Shown here in pieces: positions 56,360 through 64,000 of a DNA stretch of 64,000 nt. The number at the start of each line of letters is the position of its first letter. Within the stretch, counting starts at the first letter, position 1. A model generated the notes under the pieces. It was not told where the DNA came from. It did not search any database and was given only the letters and a program-made list of their open reading frames with translations. The translations under genes and the position numbers were made by a program. Source of the stretch: Alphaproteobacteria bacterium (lineage in GTDB: Bacteria > Pseudomonadota > Alphaproteobacteria > Micropepsales > Micropepsaceae); assembly GCA_017308475.1 (NCBI GenBank), contig JAFKEU010000005.1, forward strand, positions 124,001 to 188,000, in the 5' to 3' direction.

Positions 56360-59227
56360 TCAATGCGCGGCGTCCCAGTTGTCGGCGGCGCGGGCTTCCA
56401 CCACCAGCGGTACGGAAATCTCCACTGCCGGCAGCGCGGCTTTTTCCATCGCGCCCACAATGATCTTCGACGCCATCGCCACATCTTTTTCCGGCGCCTC
56501 GAAGATCAGTTCGTCATGCACCTGCAGCAGCATCTTCACCGATTTGGGCAGAAGCGGCGGCAGCCTGACCATGGCGCGGCGGATGATGTCGGCGGCCGCG
56601 CCCTGGATCGGCGCGTTGATTGCCGCCCGCTCGGCCCCGCCGCGGAAACCCGGCACCTTGGAGTTTATCTCGCGGATATGGATGCGCCGGCCGAACAGCG
56701 TTTCGACAAAGCCGTGGGTGCGCGCGAACTGCTTGGTTTCTTCCATATAGTCGCGGATGCCCGGAAAGCGGGCGAAGTATTTCTTGATATAGTCCGACGC
56801 CTCGCCCTGGGGGATGCCAAGCTGGTTGGCGAGGCCGAAGGCGGAAATGCCATAGACGATGCCGAAATTGATCGCCTTGGCCCGGCGGCGCACTTCGGCG
56901 GGCATGTCCTTGACCGGCACGCCGAAGATTTCCGACGCGGTCATGGCGTGAATGTCCAGCCCTTCGGCGAACGCCTTTTTCAGCTGCGGAATGTCGGCGA
57001 TATGCGCCAGAAGACGCAGCTCGATCTGGCTGTAGTCGGCGCTGATCAGCTTTGCCCCCCTGGGCGCGACAAAGGCCTGGCGGATGCGCCGTCCTTCCTC
57101 GGTGCGCACCGGAATGTTCTGCAGGTTGGGATCGCTGGAGGCCAGCCGCCCGGTGGAGGTAGAGGCCATCGCATATGAGGTGTGCACACGGCCGGTCTTC
57201 GGATTGATGAAGCCGGGCAGCGCGTCGGTATAGGTGCCGCGCAGCTTGGCCAGCGCGCGCCAGTCCAGCACCAGGCGCGCGATTTCATGGCCCTGGGCGG
57301 CCACATCCTCCAGCACGTCGCTGTCGGTCGACCAGGCGCCGGTCTTGGTCTTCCTGCCGCCTTCCACGCCCATCTTGCCGAACAGGATATCGCCAAGCTG
57401 CTTGGGCGAGCCGATGTTGAACGGACCGCCGGCCAGCTTGTGAATCCTTGTCTCCAGCCCGGCCTGCTGTTTGGCGAAATCGTTGGACAGCTTGCGCAAC
57501 AGGTCGGGGTCGATGGAAACGCCCGCCCGCTCCATATCGGCCAGCACCATGACCAGCGGCCGTTCCAGCGTCTCATAGACGGCGCGCTTGCCCGCCTCGG
57601 CCAGCTTGGGCCCCAGCAGCATGTAAAGGCGCAAGGTGACGTCGGCGTCCTCGGCGGAATAACGTGTCGCCTCCTTCACCGGCACGCAGTCGAAGCCGAT
57701 CTTCTCCCTGCCCTTGCCGGTGACTTCGCTGAAGGCGATGGGCGTGTGGGACAGATGCAGCTCGCTGAGCTCGTCCATGCCGTGGCCGTGCAGGCCGCCT
57801 TCCAGCACATAGGAGATAAGCATCGTGTCGTCGATGGGGTCCAGGCGTATGCCGCGCTCCAGAAAGATGGCCGCGTCATACTTCAGGTTCTGGCCGACCT
57901 TGAGGACAGCATCATCTTCGAGCAGGGGCTTCAGGCGCGCGATCACATCGGCCTCGGCCATCTGCTCGATCTCGCCGCCCCCATCAAGCGACAGGCCGTC
58001 GCCCCGGCGATGACCGCAGGGGACATAACAGGCCTCGCCCGGCGCAACCGCCAGCGACACGCCGCACAGGCCCGCCTGCATCGGATCGAGCGAAGTGGTT
58101 TCGGTATCGACGCAGACGATGCCTGTCGCGTGCGCCCTGGCGATCCACTTGTCCAGGTCGGCCGGCATTGTGACGGTTGCATAGGCGTCGTGGTCGATGG
58201 GCTTGCGGATCGCATCTTCCAGCGGCGAGATTGCGGGCACCAGGGGTTCCGGCAATTCGATCTTAAGGTGCGGCGGGACGGCCAGGCCGGGGTCGGAAGC
58301 GATGGCATCCAGATCCTCGATCTGGAAATGCGCCGCCGCACGTTTGGTGATGGTGGTAAATTCCATCGCCTTGAGGAAGGCGATCAGCTCTTTCGGTTCA
58401 GGCTCGCGCACCGCGAAGCCGCCGGGCTGTTCGCTTAGCGGCACATTTGCGTCCAGCGTCACCAGCCTGAGCGAGACGCGCGCATTTTCCGCATTCTCGA
58501 TCAGCGTCTCGCGCCGCTTGTTCTGCTTGATCTCGCCGGCGCGGGCCAGCAGCGTTTCCACGTCGCCATAGATATTGATGAGTTCGGCGGCGGTCTTCAC
58601 GCCGATGCCGCGCACGCCGGGCACATTGTCGGTGGAATCACCGGCCAGCGCCTGGACCTGCACCACCTTGTCCGGCGTGACGCCGAAACGCTCCATCACC
58701 TCGGCGGAAGCAATGCGCTTGTTCTTCATCGTGTCCAGCAGCTCGACCCTGCCGTCCACCACCAGCTGCATCAGGTCCTTGTCGGAGGAGATGATGGTGG
58801 TGCGCGCGCCCGCCTCGCGCGCCAGCCGCGCATAGGTTGCGATCAGATCGTCGGCCTCATAGCCCGCCATCTCGATGCAGGCGACGCCGAAGGCGCGGGT
58901 GGCGTCGCGCACCAGCGGAAATTGCGGGATCAGGTCTTCGGGCGGCGGCGGGCGATGAGCCTTGTATTGCGGATAGAAATCATTGCGGAAGGTCTTTTCG
59001 CCGGCATCGAAAATCACGGCCAGATGTGTGGGCGCCTCGCCGCCCTTCATGTCTTCCAGCAGCTTCCAGAGCATGTTGCAGTAGCCCGACACAGCCCCGG
59101 TCGGCAGGCCATCGGACTTGCGCGTCAGGGGTGGCAGGGCGTGATAGGCGCGGAACAGATAGCCCGATCCGTCGACCAGATAGAGATGGTCGCCCTTCTT
59201 CAGGCTCTTCTTGTTCAAATCGGTCAA
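56360..59227 (-). CDS. polA: DNA polymerase I
   Basis: 955 residues. Three domains: 5'-3' exonuclease (HLYLVDGSGYLFRAYHALPPL, SSDKDLMQLV, GIGVKTAAELI), an intact proofreading exonuclease (CVDTETTSLDP, YSAEDADVTLRLY), and the polymerase (SADYSQIELRLLAH, RRRAKAINFGIVYGISAFGL, QVHDELIFEAP). It removes RNA primers and fills gaps. The start is a TTG at 59225-59227 overlapping the stop of the CHCC finger gene by four bases (TTGA); longer frames reach 59281 but would overlap that gene much further. The polymerase is complete and appears functional. Confidence 0.93.
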   Translation of the reverse strand: MTDLNKKSLKKGDHLYLVDGSGYLFRAYHALPPLTRKSDGLPTGAVSGYCNMLWKLLEDMKGGEAPTHLAVIFDAGEKTFRNDFYPQYKAHRPPPPEDLIPQFPLVRDATRAFGVACIEMAGYEADDLIATYARLAREAGARTTIISSDKDLMQLVVDGRVELLDTMKNKRIASAEVMERFGVTPDKVVQVQALAGDSTDNVPGVRGIGVKTAAELINIYGDVETLLARAGEIKQNKRRETLIENAENARVSLRLVTLDANVPLSEQPGGFAVREPEPKELIAFLKAMEFTTITKRAAAHFQIEDLDAIASDPGLAVPPHLKIELPEPLVPAISPLEDAIRKPIDHDAYATVTMPADLDKWIARAHATGIVCVDTETTSLDPMQAGLCGVSLAVAPGEACYVPCGHRRGDGLSLDGGGEIEQMAEADVIARLKPLLEDDAVLKVGQNLKYDAAIFLERGIRLDPIDDTMLISYVLEGGLHGHGMDELSELHLSHTPIAFSEVTGKGREKIGFDCVPVKEATRYSAEDADVTLRLYMLLGPKLAEAGKRAVYETLERPLVMVLADMERAGVSIDPDLLRKLSNDFAKQQAGLETRIHKLAGGPFNIGSPKQLGDILFGKMGVEGGRKTKTGAWSTDSDVLEDVAAQGHEIARLVLDWRALAKLRGTYTDALPGFINPKTGRVHTSYAMASTSTGRLASSDPNLQNIPVRTEEGRRIRQAFVAPRGAKLISADYSQIELRLLAHIADIPQLKKAFAEGLDIHAMTASEIFGVPVKDMPAEVRRRAKAINFGIVYGISAFGLANQLGIPQGEASDYIKKYFARFPGIRDYMEETKQFARTHGFVETLFGRRIHIREINSKVPGFRGGAERAAINAPIQGAAADIIRRAMVRLPPLLPKSVKMLLQVHDELIFEAPEKDVAMASKIIVGAMEKAALPAVEISVPLVVEARAADNWDAAH

Positions 59228-59403
59228 TGGTGACCCGCGGCGCCGTCCTTCAGGACGAAGCGCCTGTCGCAATAGGGACATTCGACGAAATTCTCGTCGC
59301 CCATTTCCAGGAACACCTTGGGATGGCCCAGGGCGCCGCCTCCGCCATCGCAGGCGACGCGGGTGGTGGTGACTTCGATGATTTCGGGGGCCTCTACCGG
59401 CAT
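59224..59403 (-). CDS. CHCC zinc-finger domain protein
   Basis: 59 residues. C18, H27, C42 and C45 form the CHCC zinc site (RVACDGGGGALGHPKVFLEM, ECPYCDRRFVL), homologous to the mitochondrial complex I subunit NDUFS6. In alphaproteobacteria it may be a complex I accessory subunit. The ATG at 59401-59403 gives the usual length; a TTG at 59457 would add 18 residues. Its stop overlaps the polA start. Confidence 0.85.
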   Translation of the reverse strand: MPVEAPEIIEVTTTRVACDGGGGALGHPKVFLEMGDENFVECPYCDRRFVLKDGAAGHH

Positions 59404-59492
59404 GGGATTCTCGACAAATTCGCGGGCCAAAAATGCTAGGATGGCCGGATCATACAAGCTGGGATTTTGGGGGCAAGAGACAGGTTTGGCAC

Positions 59493-60071
59493 ATGGTACG
59501 GCTCGATAAAATCTATACGCGCGGCGGAGATCAGGGCGAAACCGGGCTGGGCGACGGCAGCCGGGTTTCCAAGGCCGGCCTGCGCGTCGCCGCCATCGGC
59601 GCGGTGGACGAGGCCAATGCCGCCATCGGCATCGCCAGAGTTGCCGCCAAAAGCCTGGACGCGGAGGGCGGCATGGACGCCATGCTGGGGCGCATCCAGA
59701 ACGACCTGTTCGACCTGGGCGCCGACCTGTGCGTGCCTGAAGACGGCAGGAAGGCGCAAGATGCGTTGCGGATCACCCCCGCCCAGGTGGAACGGCTGGA
59801 GCGCGAGATCGACGCAATGAATGAGAGGCTTTCGCCACTGACCAGTTTTGTGCTGCCGGGCGGCACGGCGCCGGCAGCGCATCTGCACATGGCCCGCACC
59901 ATCACGCGGCGGGCCGAAACGCATATGGTGGCGCTGGCGCAGGAAGAGGCGATCAATCCCGCCGCGCTTCGGTATATCAACCGGCTGTCCGATCACCTGT
60001 TCGTGGTGGCACGTGCCGCCAATGCCGACGGCGATGTTTTGTGGGTGCCGGGGGGCAGCCGCAACCGTTAG
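59493..60071 (+). CDS. Cob(I)alamin adenosyltransferase (PduO/MMAB type)
   Basis: 192 residues. RLDKIYTRGGDQGETGLGDGSRVSK is the ATP-binding N-terminus, and the C-terminal helix has NRLSDHLFVVARAAN with the conserved RxSD..F..AR pattern. It attaches adenosyl from ATP to cobalt(I) to make coenzyme B12. Cobalamin-dependent enzymes are not in the window. The ATG at 59493 follows a weak purine run. It is divergent from the CHCC finger and polA, with about 90 bases between. Confidence 0.9.
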   Translation: MVRLDKIYTRGGDQGETGLGDGSRVSKAGLRVAAIGAVDEANAAIGIARVAAKSLDAEGGMDAMLGRIQNDLFDLGADLCVPEDGRKAQDALRITPAQVERLEREIDAMNERLSPLTSFVLPGGTAPAAHLHMARTITRRAETHMVALAQEEAINPAALRYINRLSDHLFVVARAANADGDVLWVPGGSRNR

Positions 60072-60132
60072 GCGCGTCGATTTTGTGACGTGGGCAGGAG
60101 CAAGGAGCGATGTGGGCGAATAGCCCATGAGC

Positions 60133-60157
60133 GGTTCGTAACGGCAGCGTGCGAACC
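60133..60157. repeat. Hairpin family copy 2
   Basis: Stem GGTTCGTA/TGCGAACC (one G-U pair), loop ACGGCAGCG. A second hairpin, TGGGC-GAATA-GCCCA, precedes it. It lies between the converging adenosyltransferase and small membrane protein genes. Confidence 0.6.
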
Positions 60158-60185
60158 GACGAACCCACGGCGCAAGAGAACGCGC

Positions 60186-60485
60186 CTATTCAGGGCCCAG
60201 GCGCTTGCCGAAGATGAAGGCCAGGATCACGCCGATCACGCCGGTCACGCCCCAGCCCGGCGTCGCCAGGAAGGAATAGACCGGCTGGGCGGCGAAGCGC
60301 GCATTGTCGTGCAGCCAGATCTTGAAGTCGTTCAGGCTACCTGCGTCCAGGATCGACCATACGGTGCCCAGGCTGCGCACCGTCAGTTCGCCGCCGCGCT
60401 CCAGGCTGGTGATCGCATCCGCGCCCAGAAGAATCAGGGCGCAGACGATCAGGATCAGGCTGACAAGGCGCATAAGGACGGCCAT
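60186..60485 (-). CDS. Small membrane protein of unknown function
   Basis: 99 residues. An N-terminal membrane helix (VSLILIVCALILLGADAI) and a C-terminal one (TGVIGVILAFIFG) flank a soluble segment with aromatic residues (IWLHDNARFAAQPVYSFLATPGW). The ATG at 60485 is chosen; the frame extends to 60518. Nothing in it names a function. It lies 52 bases downstream of the cupin gene on the same strand. Confidence 0.65.
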   Translation of the reverse strand: MAVLMRLVSLILIVCALILLGADAITSLERGGELTVRSLGTVWSILDAGSLNDFKIWLHDNARFAAQPVYSFLATPGWGVTGVIGVILAFIFGKRLGPE

Positions 60486-60536
60486 GGCTTTCCATAGCGC
60501 GCGGCGCGCCCCGCGCACAAGAACGGCGAACGCGCG

Positions 60537-60998
60537 TTAACCACCCTGATAAGGCGTTCCGTCGCGGCGGACGAACCCGCCCCTGGCGGGGTCCAGCACC
60601 AGATCGATGTCGGGATACCAGCAGGTGTCGCCGCCCGAGCGGGTTCCCACTTCCAGGAGCACCGCGTCCTGATCCGAACGGTTGACCAGATGATGGCCGT
60701 CGCCGTCATTCTTCGGAAAGGCGGCACAGTCGCCGGCCCGCAGCAGTTCTTCGCCTTTATTCGTCACCAGCACCACTTCGCCCGAAACGATGTAGACGAA
60801 CTCATCTTCCAGAAGATGCCAGTGGCGCTGGCTGGACCAGACGCCGGGCTTGAGAGTCAGCAGGTTGACGCCGAAATCGGTCAACCCGCCGGCATCGCCC
60901 AGCCGCATGCGAGAGCGCGCGCGGCAGGGTTCGTCATGGGGCGGCGGATAGCCGCTGCCGGTGCGTACCGGCGCAGCGGAGATGTCGATCCTGGGCAT
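60537..60998 (-). CDS. Cupin domain protein
   Basis: 153 residues, a single cupin barrel. The metal-binding histidines are in QRHWHLLEDEFVYIVSGE and the second motif around FPKNDGDGHHLVN. Members include enzymes, sugar-binding proteins and regulators; nothing here singles one out. It lies downstream of pnp but is separated by a terminator at 61010-61044, so it is probably transcribed separately. Confidence 0.85.
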   Translation of the reverse strand: MPRIDISAAPVRTGSGYPPPHDEPCRARSRMRLGDAGGLTDFGVNLLTLKPGVWSSQRHWHLLEDEFVYIVSGEVVLVTNKGEELLRAGDCAAFPKNDGDGHHLVNRSDQDAVLLEVGTRSGGDTCWYPDIDLVLDPARGGFVRRDGTPYQGG

Positions 60999-61009
60999 GG
61001 GGGCTCCAC

Positions 61010-61044
61010 AAAGAAACGCCCGCGAAGCCTAAGCCTCGCGGGCG
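61010..61044 (-). terminator. Rho-independent terminator of pnp
   Basis: Nine-base stem CGCCCGCGA/TCGCGGGCG (61017-61025 with 61036-61044), followed on the minus strand by TTTCTTT. It lies 28 bases after the pnp stop. Confidence 0.85.
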
Positions 61045-61071
61045 CTATTTCGCAAATGCGCGGCAGCCGGA

Positions 61072-63210
61072 TCAGGACTGCGGCGCGTCGGCTTCGGCCT
61101 TCTTCTTGCCGATGTCCTCGCCGGTCACCTGATCGACCTGCTTCATCGACAGGCGGACCTTGCCGCGATCATCGAAGCCCAGCAGCTTGACCTTCACTTC
61201 CTGGCCTTCCTTGACCACGTCCTTCGGGCTGGCGACGCGCTGCTGCGCCAATTCGGAGACGTGAACCAGCCCGTCCTTGGGGCCGAAGAAGTTCACGAAG
61301 GCGCCGAAGTCCATCACCTTGACGATCTTGCCGTCATAGATCTGGCCGACTTCCGGCTCGGCGGTCAGACTGCGAATCCACTTCAGCGCGGCCTTGATCG
61401 ATTCGCCGTCGGCCGAGGCGACCTTGACGGTGCCGTCGTCCTCGACATTGATCTTGGCGCCGGTCTTTTCCACGATCTCGCGGATCACCTTGCCGCCGGT
61501 GCCGATCACGTCGCGAATCTTGTCGACCGGGATCTTGATCTGCTCGATGCGCGGGGCATGCTCGCCCAGTTCGGCACGGGCGCCCGTGAGGGCCTTGTTC
61601 ATCTCGCCCAGGATGTGCATGCGGCCGCCCTTGGCCTGTTCCAGCGCGACCTTCATGATCTCCTTGGTGATGCCGGCGATCTTGATGTCCATCTGAAGGC
61701 TGGTCACGCCGTCTTCGGTGCCCGCCACCTTGAAGTCCATGTCGCCCAGGTGGTCTTCGTCACCCAGGATGTCGGACAGGACCGCATAGCGATCACCTTC
61801 CAGGATAAGCCCCATGGCGATGCCGGCGATGGGCTTGGACAGGGGCACGCCCGCATCCATCAGTGCCAGCGAGGTGCCGCATACGGTCGCCATCGAGGAC
61901 GAACCGTTGGACTCGGTGATCTCCGACACCACGCGGATGGTGTAGGGGAAATCCTCCTTCTTGGGCAGCATCGGATGCACCGCGCGCCAGGCCAGCTTGC
62001 CATGGCCGACTTCGCGGCGGCCCGGTCCGCCCATGCGGCCCACCTCGCCGACCGAATAGGGCGGGAAGTTGTAGTGCAGCATGAAGGTTTCCTTGCCCGT
62101 GCCGGTCAACCGGTCGACGAACTGCTCGTCCTCGGCGGTGCCCAGCGTGGCGACGACCAGCGCCTGGGTTTCGCCGCGGGTGAACAGGGCCGAACCATGG
62201 GTGCGCGGCAGCACGCCCACTTCGGCCACGATCGGGCGGACCGTGACCAGGTCGCGGCCATCGACGCGCTTCTTGGTGTCCAGCACCGCATTGCGCATCA
62301 CATGGGCTTCCACGTCATGCATCAGGCCGGAATAGACAATGGCGGATACCTGGCCTTCACCGTCGCCGACAAAACTTTCGGCAAAGGTCTTACGCACGGC
62401 GGAGATGGCGTCGCGGCGCTGGTGCTTGTCGGCGATCTGAAAGGCATTGGTCAGCGCATCATGCGTGGCCACCTTCAGCTTCTCGCGAACCGGGGCATGC
62501 ACATCCTCGGGCACCGGGCGCGGTTCCTTGGCGGACTTTTCGGCCAGGCGGATGATCGCGTCGATGGCGGCCTGCATCTGGCTATGGGCGAACATCACCG
62601 AGCCCAGCATCACGTCTTCCGAAAGTTCCTGGGCTTCGGATTCCACCATCATCACCGCATCGCGGGTGCCGGCGACCACCAAGTCGAGTTGGGATTTTTC
62701 CATGTCGTCGACCAGCGGGTTGAGAACATATTCGCCGTCGATATAGCCGACGCGCGCCGCCGCGATCGGGCCCATGAAGGGGATGCCCGAAATCGTCAGC
62801 GCCGCGCTGGCGGCGACCATGGCGACGATGTCGGGATCATTTTCCAGGTCGTGGCTCAGCACCTGGGCCACCACCAGCGTTTCGTTGCGATAGCCTTCCG
62901 CAAACAGGGGGCGGATCGGCCGGTCGATCAGGCGCGACGTCAGGGTTTCGCGCTCGGTCGGGGCGCGCTCGCGCTTGAAATAGCCGCCCGGAATCTTGCC
63001 GGCGGCATAATAGCGTTCCTGGTAATTCACGGTGAGGGGGAAGAAATCGACCCCTTCCTTGGGCGCGGGCGCGCCGACCACGGTGGCCAGCACGACGGTT
63101 TCGCCATAGGTCGCCAGCACCGCGCCATCGGCCTGGCGCGCGATGCGGCCGGTCTCAAGTGTGAGCGTGCGCCCACCCCATTCAAAGCTTTCCTTTACGA
63201 TATTGAACAT
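61072..63210 (-). CDS. pnp: Polyribonucleotide nucleotidyltransferase (PNPase)
   Basis: 712 residues. Two RNase PH domains ([30 protein letters not shown] and the active-site [56 protein letters not shown]) are followed by the KH domain ([22 protein letters not shown]) and an S1 domain ([20 protein letters not shown]). It degrades mRNA phosphorolytically and forms the degradosome core. Its 187-base leader holds inverted repeats (GGTCCC/GGGACC at 63260-63276 and GCGCGG/CCGCGC at 63285-63301) that could serve the usual RNase III/PNPase autoregulation. It is in the truB-rpsO-pnp operon. Confidence 0.95.
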   Translation of the reverse strand: MFNIVKESFEWGGRTLTLETGRIARQADGAVLATYGETVVLATVVGAPAPKEGVDFFPLTVNYQERYYAAGKIPGGYFKRERAPTERETLTSRLIDRPIRPLFAEGYRNETLVVAQVLSHDLENDPDIVAMVAASAALTISGIPFMGPIAAARVGYIDGEYVLNPLVDDMEKSQLDLVVAGTRDAVMMVESEAQELSEDVMLGSVMFAHSQMQAAIDAIIRLAEKSAKEPRPVPEDVHAPVREKLKVATHDALTNAFQIADKHQRRDAISAVRKTFAESFVGDGEGQVSAIVYSGLMHDVEAHVMRNAVLDTKKRVDGRDLVTVRPIVAEVGVLPRTHGSALFTRGETQALVVATLGTAEDEQFVDRLTGTGKETFMLHYNFPPYSVGEVGRMGGPGRREVGHGKLAWRAVHPMLPKKEDFPYTIRVVSEITESNGSSSMATVCGTSLALMDAGVPLSKPIAGIAMGLILEGDRYAVLSDILGDEDHLGDMDFKVAGTEDGVTSLQMDIKIAGITKEIMKVALEQAKGGRMHILGEMNKALTGARAELGEHAPRIEQIKIPVDKIRDVIGTGGKVIREIVEKTGAKINVEDDGTVKVASADGESIKAALKWIRSLTAEPEVGQIYDGKIVKVMDFGAFVNFFGPKDGLVHVSELAQQRVASPKDVVKEGQEVKVKLLGFDDRGKVRLSMKQVDQVTGEDIGKKKAEADAPQS

Positions 63211-63397
63211 CTTTCGTCTTTCGTCCTACCCGGAGCCATATTGCGTCCGGGGCGTGATTGGTCCCCCTATGGGACCGGCCCCCGGCGCGGCTCATCCGCG
63301 CCTGAAGCAAACCCGGCGCGAAGCTCATCTTCACGCAAGGCAAAACCACGGCGTACGCGCATCGCGCACACCGTGGGCAGTTCTGTCTGTTGCGCTT

Positions 63398-63664
63398 TCA
63401 GCGGCGCAGGCCCAGGCGGCCGATCAGCGACTCATAGCGCTTCACGTCGCGGGACTTCACATAGTCCAGCAGGCTGCGGCGCTGCGACACCATCTTGATC
63501 ATGCCCCGGCGGGAATGATTGTCCTTGGCGTGAGTCTTGAAGTGTTCGGTCAGGTTGGAGATGCGCTCCGACAGGATCGCGATCTGCACTTCCGGCGAAC
63601 CGGAATCATTTTCGCCGGTCGCATATTCGGCGATCAGCTCTTTCTTGCGTTCAGGCGTAATCAT
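63398..63664 (-). CDS. rpsO: 30S ribosomal protein S15
   Basis: 88 residues, complete. [41 protein letters not shown] and [24 protein letters not shown] are the S15 signature. It binds 16S rRNA helices 20-22 early in 30S assembly. It sits between truB and pnp, the classic arrangement. In many bacteria S15 represses its own mRNA; no recognisable operator was identified here. Confidence 0.96.
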   Translation of the reverse strand: MITPERKKELIAEYATGENDSGSPEVQIAILSERISNLTEHFKTHAKDNHSRRGMIKMVSQRRSLLDYVKSRDVKRYESLIGRLGLRR

Positions 63665-63679
63665 CGGTCATCGGCCCTT

Positions 63680-64000
63680 TCAGGGACTGGAGAAATTGAA
63701 GACGCGAAACGGACGGAGTTCTCCCCCGGCGATTTCGGCCAATGCCACGGGCGAACCGTCTTCTTCCCTGAGATAGACGGTCTGCCCGGTAAGATCGCCC
63801 TCTCCGAATCCGTCCTTCATCCGGGCAAAAAGGCTGCTGCGGATGAGGATGGGATTGCCGGATCGGATGCGAACCGTATCGCCGCCCGTGACAGCCAGCG
63901 CCGGGATGCCGTCCAGCGCGGTTGCAAGGGGCTTCAGATACCCAAAGGCGGCGGGACTATGCATAAAAGGGGTCAGGGTTTCCAGCGTCACCGCGTCTTT
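63680..64000 (-). CDS. truB: tRNA pseudouridine synthase B, C-terminal part (runs off window)
   Basis: The last 106 residues are in the window; the catalytic N-terminus lies beyond 64000. KDAVTLETL followed by YLKPLATALDGIPAL is the typical TruB linker and start of the C-terminal RNA-binding domain, which ends with RPFRVFNF. It makes pseudouridine 55 in the tRNA T-loop. Position before rpsO supports the call. Operon truB-rpsO-pnp; the intergenic gap to rpsO is 15 bases. Confidence 0.88.
   Translation of the reverse strand, partial: KDAVTLETLTPFMHSPAAFGYLKPLATALDGIPALAVTGGDTVRIRSGNPILIRSSLFARMKDGFGEGDLTGQTVYLREEDGSPVALAEIAGGELRPFRVFNFSSP

Overview
The window is high-GC bacterial chromosome, densely packed on both strands, and reads as ordinary core genome of an alphaproteobacterium. 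Pointers to that class are btaA-btaB (betaine lipid synthesis), a short CHCC zinc-finger protein upstream of polA, a HIG1-type twin-membrane protein, an fsa-xerC pair divergent from priA, a UrcA-family protein, and an RpoH-type promoter of the alphaproteobacterial form before dnaK. I cannot place the genus; a Caulobacterales, Rhizobiales or Micropepsales-like lineage is possible. There is no CRISPR array, no insertion sequence, no prophage and no rRNA. One tRNA gene, Thr(CGT), is present.

Layout. 1-7.3 kb: a zinc-ribbon metallopeptidase end, then a translationally coupled trio of transglutaminase-DUF2126, circularly permuted ATP-grasp/alpha-E, and transglutaminase. This is a predicted peptide-ligase or modification system with no known product, and the best candidate here for undescribed biology. 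7.3-10.5 kb: exported phosphodiesterase, ZIP metal transporter and a lipoprotein-like FAD oxidase. 10.7-16.9 kb: sugar-acid catabolism (dgoD, MFS symporter, PLP dehydratase, 2-hydroxyacid dehydrogenase, Tat-exported mannonate-dehydratase-like protein). 17-22.4 kb: DUF983, an orphan ParA with a small partner, MOSC, GFA, UrcA, a methyltransferase and an AraC regulator. 22.4-26.2 kb: a TIM-barrel/oxidoreductase ORF apparently fused by a one-base indel, then btaA-btaB preceded by four GTCAC repeats at 11/12/11-base spacing that look like two Pho boxes. 26.5-29.3 kb: an exported haem-motif protein, a lower-GC membrane ORF and tRNA-Thr. 29.4-43.6 kb: PQQ-type sugar dehydrogenase, xerC, fsa, priA, leuC, HIG1, Usp, mutS, maeB and an M20 peptidase. 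43.6-47.4 kb: a MoaD-like protein with a BNR propeller, a DUF885 peptidase and tspO. 47.5-51.5 kb: the dnaK-dnaJ heat-shock locus and a phospholipid N-methyltransferase. 51.8-60 kb: pckA, a MoeB-like E1 enzyme, a large unknown protein, polA, the CHCC finger and a PduO-type cobalamin adenosyltransferase. 60.2-64 kb: a small membrane protein, a cupin, and the truB-rpsO-pnp operon.

How parts work together. btaA-btaB and pmtA are both membrane-lipid head-group genes, and the Pho boxes suggest phospholipid replacement during phosphate starvation. pckA and maeB link the TCA cycle to gluconeogenesis, fitting growth on acids such as D-galactonate handled by the dgo genes. The orphan MoaD-like protein ends in Gly-Gly, and the E1-like enzyme 10 kb away could activate it.

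Non-coding structure. Three paired inverted-repeat elements built on GTCATGGCCC (REPIN-like) sit between genes, as do two GC-rich palindromic elements ending in CCGGAGGGGGT. A further hairpin family shows compensatory stem changes. Several Rho-independent terminators are clear. No gap between genes exceeds about 300 bases.
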